From contig JAGOMA010000008.1 in assembly GCA_017993775.1 (NCBI GenBank), forward strand, positions 118,821-182,820: DNA of 64,000 bases, written 5' to 3'. Source of the DNA: Chloroflexota bacterium. Its GTDB lineage: Bacteria > Chloroflexota > Anaerolineae > Promineifilales > Promineifilaceae. Within the stretch, counting starts at the first letter, position 1. Each line of letters starts with the position of its first letter. Shown one piece after another: positions 17,649 through 26,615 of this stretch. Both the position numbers and the translations under genes were made by a program. Below the pieces are notes generated by a model. It did not search any database, was not told the DNA's origin, and saw only the letters and a list, made by a program, of their open reading frames with translations.

Positions 17649-18791
17649 ATGAACCCAGAAACGCTTGCTTATAAACCTGGCTTGGAAGGTGTAGTCGCTG
17701 CCGAGACGCGCCGCAGTTACGTGAACGGACAGACTGGCACGCTGCTCATTGCCGGCTATCCGCTGGCCGATATTGCTGCCCAGGCGACTTTTGAAGAAGT
17801 GGTGTATGTGCTGTGGCGCGACCGGCTGCCAACGGCCGTTGAACTAACCAACTTCAGGGGCAAATTGGCGGCGTTACGGCCGTTACCTGCCGCCACCCTC
17901 ACCCTGCTGGAAGCCATCGCCCACACCGGCACACCGGTGATGGACGCGCTGCGCATGGCCGTGGGAACCCTGAGCCTGGACCTGAACGACGCCGATTCCG
18001 ACACCCTGGCAATGGCTCTGGTGGCCCGCTTCCCGACGATTGTGGCCGCTTACTGGCGTCTAAGCCAGGGCCAAAATCCCATCACTCCTACAACCGACCT
18101 GGGTCACGCGGCCAATTATTTGTACATGCTGCAGGGCGAACGGCCGTCGCCCGCCCAGGCGCGTGGCATGGCCACCTACCTCAACACAGTCAGCGATCAT
18201 GGACTGAATGCGTCCACGTTTACGGCGCGGGTCATCATTTCCACGCAATCCGATCTGGTCTCGGCAATTACCGGCGCGGTGGGCGCGCTGAAAGGGCCGC
18301 TGCACGGCGGCGCGCCGGGTCCGGCGCTGGACATGGTATTCGAGATCGGGCAGGCGGACCGCGCAGAAACATACCTGCGGGCCAAAATCGAACGCGGCGA
18401 ACGGCTGATGGGCTTCGGCCATCGCGTTTACAAAGTGCGTGACCCACGCGCGGAAGTGCTGGCAGCGGCCGCCGAGAAAATGTACCGTGCCGGTGGCGAT
18501 ATGGCTTTGTATGAATTGGCGAAATCGGTTGAGGGCACGGCCGTTTCCCTGCTGGCGGAATACAAACCGGGCCGCAATCTGCAAACCAACGTTGAATTTT
18601 ACACCGCCCTGCTGCTGCATGGCCTGGGACTGGACACAGCGCTCTTTACGCCGACCTTTGCCGTGGGCCGGGTAGGCGGCTGGCTGGGGCAGTGCTTCGA
18701 GGAAATGGCCAACGGCCGTCTCATCCGCCCCAAGGAAGTCTACATTGGCGACATGAATCGGCAGTGGCTGCCGTTGGAAGCGCGCGGCTAA
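17649..18791 (+). CDS. Citrate synthase / 2-methylcitrate synthase
   Basis: 380 residues, the usual length for short bacterial (type I) citrate synthases. The N-terminus GLEGVVAAETRRSYVNGQTG and LLIAGYPLADIA are typical. Active-site regions are SDHGLNASTFTAR and GPLHGGAPG (His), GFGHRVYKVRDPR (His), and NVEFYTALLL, where Glu replaces the more usual Asp-containing context; the exact catalytic acid should be aligned. It makes citrate or methylcitrate from oxaloacetate and an acyl-CoA. It is divergent from the HTH-citrate synthase operon. Confidence 0.88.
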   Translation: MNPETLAYKPGLEGVVAAETRRSYVNGQTGTLLIAGYPLADIAAQATFEEVVYVLWRDRLPTAVELTNFRGKLAALRPLPAATLTLLEAIAHTGTPVMDALRMAVGTLSLDLNDADSDTLAMALVARFPTIVAAYWRLSQGQNPITPTTDLGHAANYLYMLQGERPSPAQARGMATYLNTVSDHGLNASTFTARVIISTQSDLVSAITGAVGALKGPLHGGAPGPALDMVFEIGQADRAETYLRAKIERGERLMGFGHRVYKVRDPRAEVLAAAAEKMYRAGGDMALYELAKSVEGTAVSLLAEYKPGRNLQTNVEFYTALLLHGLGLDTALFTPTFAVGRVGGWLGQCFEEMANGRLIRPKEVYIGDMNRQWLPLEARG

Positions 18792-18797
18792 AAAATA

Positions 18798-18853
18798 TGA
18801 TGCGTGATGCGTGAAACGTATGCCATCCAACTACAATCACGCATCACGCATCA
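18798..18853. repeat. TGATGCGTGATGCGTGA inverted repeat, family D
   Basis: A 17-bp arm at 18798-18814 is matched by its exact complement at about 18837-18853, with a further TCACGCATCA unit after it. It lies between co-directional citrate synthase and O-methyltransferase genes. Confidence 0.8.
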
Positions 18854-18870
18854 CGCATCACGGAGACCCC

Positions 18871-19461
18871 ATGTTCCACACCATTCCCGACCCCATACTG
18901 GCGCGAATGCGCGAATTGGAAAAGATAGACGGCCGTGACCGCGCCGACGGCACGCCCCACCTCGCCCGGCTGCGGCAAATTCCGCCGGATACTGGCCGAT
19001 TTTTAGCCTTGCTGGCGGCCTCTGCGCCGGCCGGGCAGGTGGTGGAAATTGGAACCAGCGCCGGCTATTCAACCCTGTGGCTGGCGTTGGCCTGCCGCGC
19101 CACCGGCCGCCGCCTGACCACGTTTGAACTGCTGCCAGAAAAAATCGCCCTGGCCAAAGAGACCTTTACCCTGGCCGGCATTTACGATGTGGTGACGCTG
19201 GTGGGCGGCGACGCCCGCAGCCAATTGCCGGCCATGGCCGGTATCGGTTTTTGCTTTTTAGATGCCGAAAAAGAGGTGTACGCCGACTGTTACGAGGCAG
19301 TTGTGCCGCGATTGGTTCCCGGCGGGCTGCTGGTGGCCGATAACGCTGTCAGCCATCACGAGGCCTTGCGGCCTATTTTGGACCGGGCGCTAACCGACCC
19401 CAGAGTGGATGCCTTGATTGTGCCGCTGGGGAAAGGGGAGTTGATTTGCCGCAAGATGTAG
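18871..19461 (+). CDS. O-methyltransferase (CCoAMT/COMT-like)
   Basis: 196 residues from ATG 18871; the upstream ORF extension lies in the family D repeat. Motif I is [16 protein letters not shown] (about 54-69), followed by [10 protein letters not shown] with the acidic ribose-binding residue and [19 protein letters not shown] with the metal- or catalytic-site Asp. It matches small class I O-methyltransferases that use SAM and a divalent metal. The substrate is unknown. Confidence 0.85.
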   Translation: MFHTIPDPILARMRELEKIDGRDRADGTPHLARLRQIPPDTGRFLALLAASAPAGQVVEIGTSAGYSTLWLALACRATGRRLTTFELLPEKIALAKETFTLAGIYDVVTLVGGDARSQLPAMAGIGFCFLDAEKEVYADCYEAVVPRLVPGGLLVADNAVSHHEALRPILDRALTDPRVDALIVPLGKGELICRKM

Positions 19462-19465
19462 CGCG

Positions 19466-20974
19466 TCAGCTTTGTTGGGGCTGGCGCTGTGGCAAGAGAA
19501 CGTGGAACCGGCTGCCGGGGCAGGCGGCTTCGTCCAGACCGGGGCTTTCGACCCAGACACGGCCGTAATGAGCCTCTACTATCCCGCGCACAATGGCCAG
19601 CCCCAGGCCAGAGCCACCGCCCTTAAACTTGGTGCGGCCAGAGGAGTGCAGCGTGACTTCGCCGGTCTGGTAAAACTTGTCGAAGATGAATTCTTGCACG
19701 TCAGGGGCTATGCCAATGCCGGTATCCTGGACGATGATTTCGACGGCGGGCAGGGTGGCACCGCTGTGGGTGATGGTTTGGGAACGGCCGTCTACCCGCA
19801 AACTTCCCCCGTCCGGCGTATACTTGATACCATTCATAATCAGATGATAAAACACCTTGTTCATCGCTTCTACGTCCGCTTCCACCTCTGGCAAATCAGC
19901 CATCGGGCCAAGCAACAGGGTCAGGCTGCGCTCCGCAGCCGCGCCGCGAAAACGATTCACCACCTGACGAATCAGAAACGGCAAATCTAACAAAGCTGGA
20001 TGCAAATCCAACGACTGGCTGTCGATTTTGGCCACATCCAACATGCGGTCCACTACTTCTTGCATGCGCACCACGCCCTTATCAATACCCTGCGCCCACC
20101 GCGCATACTGCGAACTTTGCCGGATTTCCTCATCGCCCATAAACATTTGGGCGTTTAAATTGATGATCGTCAGCGGCGTCAGCATCTCATGCGAGGCAAT
20201 GGCGATGAAATCCGTTTTGGTTTTATCCAGGCGCTCCAGGCGGGCGTAAGCGTCTTGCAGCGCCTGCGTGCGTTCGGCCACCATGCCTTCAAGCTGTTGG
20301 TTGAACTGCTTGATTTCGGCGTTCAGGCGGTGTAATTCCTGCTCACGTTCCTGGGCTAATACTCGCAGCATTTCGGCGCGGCGATAAGCCAGCACGCGCC
20401 CAACATGGGCCACATAGCCAGTCCCCGCCGAGGCCAGCAGCACCACAAAGTAATAACGAAAATCCTGGCCGCCCACAAACCAGGTAAACGCCTGGAAAAG
20501 CGAAAGAAAAGCCAGCAGCAGCATGGTCAGATACCACTGCGTGGCGTGAAACAAAACGCTGATGGCGAACACAAACAGCGCCAGGTTCGCCGCTTGTTTG
20601 GGATCGTGGGTCAGGTAAAAACGAAGCTGGATATTGATGAGGACTACAAACGCCAAAAAAGCGCCCAATCGGCCAACGTGCCGGGGCGCGAATTTATTCC
20701 GGCTCAACAGAAGCCAGACCACCAACAGCGCGACGAGGCTGAAGGCCGCCACGCCAAGCAACAAAGGCAGGCCGGGTTCTCTCAGAAATACGGCCTGGAT
20801 GAGGGCATAAGCGAGGAAGAGGAGGAGGATGCTGCCATAGATGAATGGCAGGATGCGCAGTTCTGACTGATTGATGGCTTCATCAACCTGCTCTTTGGGA
20901 ACGCCAAGATTTCTCGTTTGCAGCAAATCGGTCAGGTAGCGAAGAGGCCAGTCGCGGGATGGTTTTGTCTTCAT
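19466..20974 (-). CDS. Membrane sensor histidine kinase
   Basis: 502 residues. About six membrane helices fill residues 40-195, with very short loops, so the signal is probably sensed within or near the membrane. A coiled linker (200-250) leads to HisKA with His262 in IASHEMLTPLTIIN. The ATPase domain has [27 protein letters not shown] and GGGSGLGLAIVRG. No cognate regulator is adjacent, so it is an orphan kinase. It is convergent with the O-methyltransferase, 4 bp apart. Confidence 0.9.
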   Translation of the reverse strand: MKTKPSRDWPLRYLTDLLQTRNLGVPKEQVDEAINQSELRILPFIYGSILLLFLAYALIQAVFLREPGLPLLLGVAAFSLVALLVVWLLLSRNKFAPRHVGRLGAFLAFVVLINIQLRFYLTHDPKQAANLALFVFAISVLFHATQWYLTMLLLAFLSLFQAFTWFVGGQDFRYYFVVLLASAGTGYVAHVGRVLAYRRAEMLRVLAQEREQELHRLNAEIKQFNQQLEGMVAERTQALQDAYARLERLDKTKTDFIAIASHEMLTPLTIINLNAQMFMGDEEIRQSSQYARWAQGIDKGVVRMQEVVDRMLDVAKIDSQSLDLHPALLDLPFLIRQVVNRFRGAAAERSLTLLLGPMADLPEVEADVEAMNKVFYHLIMNGIKYTPDGGSLRVDGRSQTITHSGATLPAVEIIVQDTGIGIAPDVQEFIFDKFYQTGEVTLHSSGRTKFKGGGSGLGLAIVRGIVEAHYGRVWVESPGLDEAACPGSRFHVLLPQRQPQQS

Positions 20975-20993
20975 TGAATTGGGGTTTCTATAC

Positions 20994-21054
20994 AGATTCT
21001 AAGGGTTTGACCTCGAGTAATTTTGCCTCATAAGCGGCAAAACCCTTGGGGTCT
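20994..21054. repeat. Palindromic element, family A copy 3
   Basis: A 5' arm ending CTAAGGGTTT at 21008 pairs with AAACCCTTGGGGTCT at 21040-21054 through one U-G wobble. The loop contains CTCGAGTAATTTTGCCT, shared with copies 4, 6 and 7. Confidence 0.75.
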
Positions 21055-21210
21055 TCTGGAGAGTCTGTGCAGATATAAATTGGATACGACAAGCTAGATG
21101 TTAGATGAGGGAAATTGTACTACAGGTTATGCCTCAGGGCGACGGGAGAAAAGTTGCTGGCTGGGGAAAGGAGGGAAGGGGGGTAATGATTAACGCGTGG
21201 GTATCTATGC

Positions 21211-21271
21211 AAACCCTAAGGGTTGAGCCTCGAGTAATTCAGGCCAATGCGGCGGAAAACCCTTAGGGTTT
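21211..21271. repeat. Palindromic element, family A copy 4
   Basis: AAACCCTAAGGGTT at 21211-21224 pairs exactly with AACCCTTAGGGTTT at 21258-21271. The loop again carries CCTCGAGTAATT. Confidence 0.8.
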
Positions 21272-21280
21272 GCTCGGAAT

Positions 21281-21343
21281 TAACTTTTGAGGTTCCAGAT
21301 TGGTCCAATCTTGGAGATTGGACCAATCTGCCCAGGTTAAAAA
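21281..21343. repeat. Family B repeat with GGTCCAATCT hairpin, copy 1
   Basis: It starts TTAACTTTTGAG and ends CAGGTTAAAAA. Inside are 15-bp arms AGATTGGTCCAATCT (21297-21311) and AGATTGGACCAATCT (21315-21329). The second copy is at 61980-62043 and differs at paired positions. Confidence 0.75.
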
Positions 21344-21406
21344 TGTGCCAACCGTTAGGGTCTATTAGAGAATTTGATGGATACAGGCGTGGAAGGGACA
21401 CGGCCG

Positions 21407-22489
21407 TTACAAGAAAAAGAACGCCAGCCCCAAAATCACATACACCATCAACAGCATCGCTCCTTCCAGCCAGATACTTTCGCCGTCTAACGACACAAAC
21501 GCGGCGATAAACGCCGCCGCCGCCACGGCCGCCAATTCAAACTGGTTAAACTCCAACTGCATCGGGTTGCCCAGCAGCAAGCTCAAGAAAACCAACAGCG
21601 GCGCAACAAACAGAGCAATCTGCAAACTGGAGCCGATGGCAATGCTCAGGCTCAAATCCATCTTGTTCTTCAGGGCTACCTGCACTGCCACCAGATGCTC
21701 GGCGGCATTGCCGATCAGCGGGATGAGGATAATGCCGATGAAAAACTCGCTCAGGCCCAGAGATTCGGTCACATGCTCGACGGCCCCGACCAGGATTTCG
21801 CTGAGCCAGACGATGAGCGCCACGGCAATGACCAGGATGATTAGGGCGTGGGTGGATGTCCAGCCGGACGGCGCGTGGGCTTCGCGCATCACCGGATCGT
21901 CGTGGTTGGGCTGGGAGGTGAACGAATACAAGACAATCAGGCCATACATCACCAGCATGGCGATAGACGCGCCGATGCTCAAGCCCTCGACGGCGGCAAA
22001 ATTTGGCTCCAGGGACCAATTAAACAAAGAAGGAATGCCGAGGGCGATAACCGACAGGATCAGTAAGGTGGCGTCGATGCCTGCGTTAGACCGGTTGAAG
22101 GTTTGTTTGCCATTTTTAATGCCGCCGGCCAGCAAGGAAAGGCCCAAAACCAGCAGTAAATTGCCCAAAATGGAGCCGGTGATAGAGGCCAGGACCAGAC
22201 TTACCAGTCCGGCGCGCAATGCCACCAGGGAGATGATCAGTTCGGCGGCGTTGCCCAGGGTGGCATTGAGCAGGCCGCCCATGCGCTGGCCCACTTTTTC
22301 CGCCAGGGATTCCGTCGCCTGACCAATCATTCCGGCGAGGGGGATGACGCCCACGGCCGTTACCACAAAAATCACCACCGGATTACCGTGCGTAGATTCC
22401 AGAACAATGGCCGCAGGAATACATAACGCCAGAATCAATAAGATATTCCCCAGCCCAAGCCACTGTTTGGTTGTTTCCAATGCGTTCAT
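21407..22489 (-). CDS. Calcium/proton antiporter (CaCA superfamily, CAX)
   Basis: 360 residues with about 11 membrane helices. The two inverted alpha repeats are clear: LLNATLGNAAELIISLVALR (about 73-92) and LIPLIGNAAEHLVAVQVALK, each with the G-N-A-A-E ion-binding core. An acidic stretch lies between the two halves (about 195-205). It exports Ca2+ in exchange for H+ across the cytoplasmic membrane. The gene ends in a short hydrophobic tail, GLAFFFL, inside an octamer-rich stretch. Confidence 0.9.
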   Translation of the reverse strand: MNALETTKQWLGLGNILLILALCIPAAIVLESTHGNPVVIFVVTAVGVIPLAGMIGQATESLAEKVGQRMGGLLNATLGNAAELIISLVALRAGLVSLVLASITGSILGNLLLVLGLSLLAGGIKNGKQTFNRSNAGIDATLLILSVIALGIPSLFNWSLEPNFAAVEGLSIGASIAMLVMYGLIVLYSFTSQPNHDDPVMREAHAPSGWTSTHALIILVIAVALIVWLSEILVGAVEHVTESLGLSEFFIGIILIPLIGNAAEHLVAVQVALKNKMDLSLSIAIGSSLQIALFVAPLLVFLSLLLGNPMQLEFNQFELAAVAAAAFIAAFVSLDGESIWLEGAMLLMVYVILGLAFFFL

Positions 22490-22584
22490 AAACGGTTCCC
22501 TCTCTGAAAACTTAGAGTTTGGCGGTGTACGCCAGACGAAAAATGGATTCTTATTATAGACAGGCGTAGACTATAATCCAACCC

Positions 22585-23277
22585 ATGTTACCGACGACCC
22601 CTCGCACAGAGTTTATGGCTGGCTTGCGCGCCATCTTGCCCATTCAGTTGGGCGTGCTGCCGTTTGCCCTGATAACCGGCGTGGCTGCGGCGAGCATTGG
22701 CATGACGGCCGTGCAAGGCATTGGCATGTCGCTCATCGTCTTTGCCGGGGCGGCCCAACTGGTAGGCATCCAACTGTTGGACACCCACGCCCCGCTGCTG
22801 GTTATCTGGCTGTCGACGTTTTTTATCAACCTGCGCTTTGTCATGTACAGCTCATCGCTGGCCACCCACTTGCCCAGACTGCCGCTGCGCTGGAAGCTGC
22901 TGGTCCCTTATTTGCTCACCGACCAGGCGTACGCCATGTCGATTTTGGCCTTTACGCAGGAGCCGAAACGGCCGTTCAAGCAATGGTTTTATCTGGGCGC
23001 GGCCCTCACGCTCTGGCTGGTGTGGATGAGCGCAACGGCCGTTGGCGCCATCGTCGGCGTGCTCATTCCGGCCAGTTGGTCGCTCAACTTCGCCGCGCCG
23101 CTCACCTTCCTGGCGCTGGTCATGGCCACCATAAAGGATCGGTCGATGATCGTCGCGGCCGTGATAGCGGGGGCAACGGCCGTCCTGGCCCACCCCTTAC
23201 CCTACCGCACCGGACTCATCGTGGCCGCCCTGGCAGGCATCGCCGCCGGTCTGATCAGCGACAAACTGCGGCGGTAA
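22585..23277 (+). CDS. azlC: AzlC-family branched-chain amino-acid exporter subunit
   Basis: 230 residues. The AzlC signatures are present: GVLPFALITGVAAASIGM at the N-terminus, FAGAAQLVGIQLL, and INLRFVMYSSSLATHLP. Five to six membrane helices. With a small AzlD partner the family exports branched-chain amino acids. This copy has no adjacent azlD; the nearest lies 2.2 kb downstream with a second azlC. It is divergent from the Ca2+/H+ antiporter, with a 95-bp gap. Confidence 0.85.
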   Translation: MLPTTPRTEFMAGLRAILPIQLGVLPFALITGVAAASIGMTAVQGIGMSLIVFAGAAQLVGIQLLDTHAPLLVIWLSTFFINLRFVMYSSSLATHLPRLPLRWKLLVPYLLTDQAYAMSILAFTQEPKRPFKQWFYLGAALTLWLVWMSATAVGAIVGVLIPASWSLNFAAPLTFLALVMATIKDRSMIVAAVIAGATAVLAHPLPYRTGLIVAALAGIAAGLISDKLRR

Positions 23278-23447
23278 CGGCCGTTGCCAACGCCATGAGG
23301 TTCAGGCATAAAAATCAAACAACTTGCAGAACTGACATTGGCGATTAGAGATTGGCGATTGGAGATTAGAGCCTGATTCAATCTCCAATTTCCAATCTCC
23401 AACCTCAAATCTCAAATCTTTACTCTTTAATCCCCACGGAGGATTTT
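23278..23447. repeat. Intergenic repeat region with GATTGGAGATTAGAG inverted repeat
   Basis: An imperfect inverted repeat spans about 23342-23412: GATTAGAGATTGGCGATTGG pairs with AATCTCCAATTTCCAATCTC. It is preceded by AAACAACTTGCAGAACTGA (23317-23335), repeated exactly at 44584-44602. AGGATTTT before 23448 includes the ribosome-binding site of the aminotransferase. Confidence 0.65.
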
Positions 23448-24629
23448 ATGAAAGGTCAATTTGCCGGCCGCATGGCCAACGTCCAAAAATCATTTATTCG
23501 TGAACTGCTAAAGGTCGCCCAAGACCCGGCCATCATCTCCTTTGCCGGCGGGCTGCCCAACCCCAGCTACTTTCCGGTAGAGCCGCTGCGCCGCGCCGCC
23601 GATAAAGTGCTGGCCCAAGACGGCCCCAACGTCTTGCAATACGCCCCCACCCTGGGCTATCTGCCGCTGCGCGAATACATCGCCCGACGGTACGCCGAAA
23701 AAACCGGCCTGCAGATCCATCCCGACGAAATTCTCATCACCAACGGCTCGCAGCAAGGGCTGGACCTCGTCGCCAAAATCTTGCTCGACCCCGGCGACGA
23801 GGTGATTTTGGAAGCGCCCAGCTATCTGGGCGGCATTCAGGCGTTTTCACTCTACCAGCCGCAGTTTCAGACCGTCGCGCTGGAGGAAGATGGCGTGAAT
23901 CTGGCCCAACTTGCCGCCGCCGCGTCCCGCGACCGCGCCAAACTGTTTTATGCTCTGCCCAACTTCCAAAATCCATCCGGCATCACCTATTCGGCGGCCA
24001 AACGGGCAGCGGCGGCGCGTATTTTGCACGAGAACCAGGTCTTTTTTATCGAGGATGATCCTTACCGCGAACTGCGCTTTATGGGCGACGACCAGCCGCC
24101 CATCAGCAGCTTTGGCCGCGAAAAAGGCTTCTTGCTCGGTTCGTTCTCCAAGATTGTGGCGCCGGCGCTGCGCATGGGCTGGATTGTGGCCACGCCGCCC
24201 AACATGGACAAGCTGATCATCGCCAAACAGGCGGCCGATTTGCACAGCAATTATGTGTCGCAGCGTATCTTGCACCAATTCCTGCTGGACAATGATTTGG
24301 ACGCGCATATTGGGACGATTACGGCCGTTTACCGCCGCCAGCGCGAATTAATGGTCTCCATGCTAGAGGAATGTTTTCCGCCGGAAGTCAGCTTTACCCT
24401 GCCGGAAGGCGGCATGTTCCTCTGGGTCCGGCTGCCGGAGGGTGTGTCGTCGATGGATTTGTTTAACGAAGGCGTCAAAGCCAACGTCGTCTTTGTGCCC
24501 GGCCATCCGTTTTACGTGGATGGCAGCGGGCAAAACACGCTGCGCCTCAACTTCTCCAACACCGACGAAGCCCACATCGAAGCCGGCATGACGCGGCTGG
24601 CGCAGGCACTCAAAACAATGATGCGCTAA
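23448..24629 (+). CDS. PLP-dependent aminotransferase (class I/II, LysN/2-aminoadipate type)
   Basis: 393 residues. Fold-type I aminotransferase with the Schiff-base Lys in LGSFSKIVAPALRMGW. The N-terminal text ISFAGGLPNPSYFP and LQYAPTLGYLPLREYIA is typical of the MocR-type catalytic domain and LysN-like enzymes, but no HTH is attached. C-terminal substrate-carboxylate Arg lies in LRLNFSN. It sits between two azlC genes, which suggests that it makes or consumes a branched-chain or related amino acid that is then exported; the substrate is inference. Confidence 0.88.
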   Translation: MKGQFAGRMANVQKSFIRELLKVAQDPAIISFAGGLPNPSYFPVEPLRRAADKVLAQDGPNVLQYAPTLGYLPLREYIARRYAEKTGLQIHPDEILITNGSQQGLDLVAKILLDPGDEVILEAPSYLGGIQAFSLYQPQFQTVALEEDGVNLAQLAAAASRDRAKLFYALPNFQNPSGITYSAAKRAAAARILHENQVFFIEDDPYRELRFMGDDQPPISSFGREKGFLLGSFSKIVAPALRMGWIVATPPNMDKLIIAKQAADLHSNYVSQRILHQFLLDNDLDAHIGTITAVYRRQRELMVSMLEECFPPEVSFTLPEGGMFLWVRLPEGVSSMDLFNEGVKANVVFVPGHPFYVDGSGQNTLRLNFSNTDEAHIEAGMTRLAQALKTMMR

Positions 24630-24632
24630 AGA

Positions 24633-24690
24633 GGATGGGTGATACATGATGCGTAAAATCTCACGCATCACGTATCACCATCACCCATCA
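24633..24690. repeat. GGTGATACATGATGCGT imperfect inverted repeat, family D
   Basis: GATGGGTGATACATGATGCGT after the aminotransferase stop faces TCACGCATCACGTATCACCA and further ATCACCC units. It fills the gap before the second azlC. Confidence 0.65.
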
Positions 24691-24715
24691 CCCATCACCC
24701 ATCAAAAAGAAACTC

Positions 24716-25480
24716 ATGACCATTACCCCTCACCCCGCCCCCGCCGCCCGCCCCCGCTTGTCCGAACTGTGGGGCGGCGTCAAGTCGGAACTGCCCATCG
24801 CCATCGGCGTGATTCCCTTTGGCATGATCTATGGCGTGCTGGCGCTGGCCGCCGGATTAAACCCGGCGCAGGCGCAGGCGATGTCGTCGATTGTATTTGC
24901 CGGGTCGGCGCAGTTTATTGCCGCGCAGTTAATCGGCGCGGGCGCGGCGCTGCCGGTGTTATGGCTGACGACGCTGGTGGTGAATTTGCGGCACGTGTTG
25001 TACAGCACGGCGCTTGGCCCCGACATGCGCCATCTGCCGCGCCGCTGGCGCTGGCTGCTGGCCTATTTGTTAACCGACGAAGCGTATGCGGTTACGGCCG
25101 TCCACTACGCCAATCACCGCCATCCCATCACCAACAAACATTGGTTCTTTTTGGGCGCGGGCTTCACGCTGTGGACGGTGTGGCAAATCAGCACGGCCGT
25201 CGGCATTTTCCTGGGTGCAGAAGTGCCGGCAAGCTGGTCGTTGGACTTTACGCTGGCCCTGACATTTATCGGCATTGTGATACCGGGGCTAAAGGAACGG
25301 CCGTCGGCCGCCGCTGCGCTGTCGGCGGGCATCATGGCCGTAGCGGCCTACAGTCTGCCCTACAAACTGGGCCTGATGGCCGCCGCGCTGACTGGCATTA
25401 TGGTGGGAGTTGTTTTGGAGCGTGCAGCCCCTAAGGGTTTGGCATCGGGTTTTTCATCTCATGAGGACCAAAACCCTTAG
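24716..25480 (+). CDS. azlC: AzlC-family branched-chain amino-acid exporter subunit (second copy)
   Basis: 254 residues, related to the copy at 22585 but with its own partner downstream. Core motifs: IGVIPFGMIYGVLALAAGL, IVFAGSAQFIAAQLIGAG and VVNLRHVLYSTALGPDM. Five to six membrane helices. The last 18 or so residues (LASGFSSHEDQNP and before) and the TAG stop are encoded by a family A palindromic repeat at 25428-25485, so the native C-terminus has probably been replaced by element sequence. It is followed after 32 bp by azlD; together they should form the export complex. Confidence 0.88.
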   Translation: MTITPHPAPAARPRLSELWGGVKSELPIAIGVIPFGMIYGVLALAAGLNPAQAQAMSSIVFAGSAQFIAAQLIGAGAALPVLWLTTLVVNLRHVLYSTALGPDMRHLPRRWRWLLAYLLTDEAYAVTAVHYANHRHPITNKHWFFLGAGFTLWTVWQISTAVGIFLGAEVPASWSLDFTLALTFIGIVIPGLKERPSAAAALSAGIMAVAAYSLPYKLGLMAAALTGIMVGVVLERAAPKGLASGFSSHEDQNP

Positions 25481-25485
25481 GGTCT
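25428..25485. repeat. Palindromic element, family A copy 5, overlapping azlC 3' end
   Basis: CCCTAAGGGTTT ending at 25440 pairs with AAACCCTTAGGG from 25471. It supplies the stop codon TAG (25478-25480) of the second azlC. Confidence 0.8.
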
Positions 25486-25512
25486 TGTGCGAGAACTTTC
25501 ACGGAGACGCTT

Positions 25513-25827
25513 ATGAATATCTGGATTGCGATTATCGGCATGGGGATCATCACTTACGCGCTGCGGCTGGGGCCGATTTTGTTGATGGAGCGCATCGAAA
25601 TTAGCGGGACGGCGCGGCAGGCGCTGCGTTTTGTACCGGCGGCCGTGCTGTCGGCCATCATCTTCCCGGAACTGCTCATGCCCGGCGGCGCGCTGGACAT
25701 CTCGCTGGGCAACGAACGCCTGCTCGCCGGTCTGCTGGCGGCCGTTGTCGCCTGGCGCACAAAGAACGTCCTGTGGACCATCGCCATGGGCATGGCGGCG
25801 TTGTGGCTTTTGCAGGCGGTGGGGTAA
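25513..25827 (+). CDS. azlD: AzlD-family small subunit of amino-acid exporter
   Basis: 104 residues and three to four membrane helices, the usual AzlD size. Signature text: ITYALRLGPILLM near the N-terminus and LRFVPAAVLSAIIFPEL in the middle. It partners AzlC in exporting branched-chain amino acids. GGAGACGC precedes the ATG. The stop is followed by REP hairpin a. Confidence 0.87.
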   Translation: MNIWIAIIGMGIITYALRLGPILLMERIEISGTARQALRFVPAAVLSAIIFPELLMPGGALDISLGNERLLAGLLAAVVAWRTKNVLWTIAMGMAALWLLQAVG

Positions 25828-25835
25828 ACCAACCC

Positions 25836-25868
25836 AACTTCCCGGAACCTCAGAGGTTCCGGGAAGTT
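25836..25868. repeat. REP hairpin a
   Basis: Perfect 16-bp arms (AACTTCCCGGAACCTC at 25836-25851 and its complement at 25853-25868) with a single-base loop (A). It is preceded by AACCAACCC, as is copy e. It lies between azlD and the MOSC gene. Confidence 0.92.
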
Positions 25869-25887
25869 TTAACTCTCGGAGTACACA

Positions 25888-26601
25888 ATGACAGAAAATT
25901 TCCAAGACGTGGGTGTTGTGAAGGCGCTGTATCGCTATCCGGTGAAGTCGATGCAGGGGGAGACGTTGGCGGCGGCGCAGGTGGTGTGGCATGGGCTGGA
26001 GGGGGACCGGCGCTATGCGTTTATGCGCGGAGACGTGGGGGATTCGTCGTTTCCCTGGCTGACCGGGCGGCAAATCCCGGCGATGCTGCTGTATACGCCG
26101 CAGTTTACCAGCCCAGACGACGCGCGAAACTCGGCGATTGTGGTGCGGACGCCTGACGGCCGTTCCCTCCCCATCACCTCGCCTGAATTATTGGCTGAAT
26201 TGGCCGATCTATACGGCCGTGATGTGCGTCTCATCCACATTGGCCGGGGCGTCTTCGACAGCCTGCCGCTGTCCGTGATGAGTACGGCCACGGCCGTGGC
26301 CCTAAACGCCGATGTGCGCCGCTTCCGGCAAAATATCGTCATCGAAACGGTAGACGGACGGCCGTTCGTCGAAGAAAGCTGGCTGGACCGGGCGCTGCAC
26401 TTCAGTTCCGGGGGGCGCATCCGGCTAAACCGGCGCATCCCCCGCTGCGTCATGGTGAATGTGGACCCGGACACGGCCGTTACGCACCCCGCCCTCTTGC
26501 GCACAGTCGCCCAGACGCGGGACAACTGCGTGGGTGTCCACGCCTCCACGGAGCAGCCGGGTTTGATTCGCGTGGGGGATGTGGTGAGGGTGGCGGGGTG
26601 A
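25888..26601 (+). CDS. MOSC-domain protein
   Basis: 237 residues. The N-terminal beta barrel (MOSC-N) has ALYRYPVKSMQGE and GLEGDRRYAFM. The C-terminal MOSC domain has RFRQNIVIETVDGRPFVEE and a late Cys in IPRCVMVNVDP, matching the conserved sulfur-carrying Cys position of MOSC/mARC-type proteins. The family handles the molybdenum cofactor or transfers sulfur to it, and may reduce N-hydroxylated compounds with partners. No molybdenum genes are nearby. REP hairpins a and b flank the gene. Confidence 0.85.
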   Translation: MTENFQDVGVVKALYRYPVKSMQGETLAAAQVVWHGLEGDRRYAFMRGDVGDSSFPWLTGRQIPAMLLYTPQFTSPDDARNSAIVVRTPDGRSLPITSPELLAELADLYGRDVRLIHIGRGVFDSLPLSVMSTATAVALNADVRRFRQNIVIETVDGRPFVEESWLDRALHFSSGGRIRLNRRIPRCVMVNVDPDTAVTHPALLRTVAQTRDNCVGVHASTEQPGLIRVGDVVRVAG

Positions 26602-26615
26602 CCAGCCAACTTCCC

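Larger units (their letters stand above)
20975..21406. other. 432-bp intergenic region filled with palindromic repeats
   Basis: No convincing ORF is present. The region holds two family A elements (20994-21054 and 21211-21271), one family B element (21281-21343) and an ACGGCCGT octamer near 21400. It separates two leftward genes, so it must contain the promoter of the sensor kinase, which I cannot assign. Confidence 0.7.
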
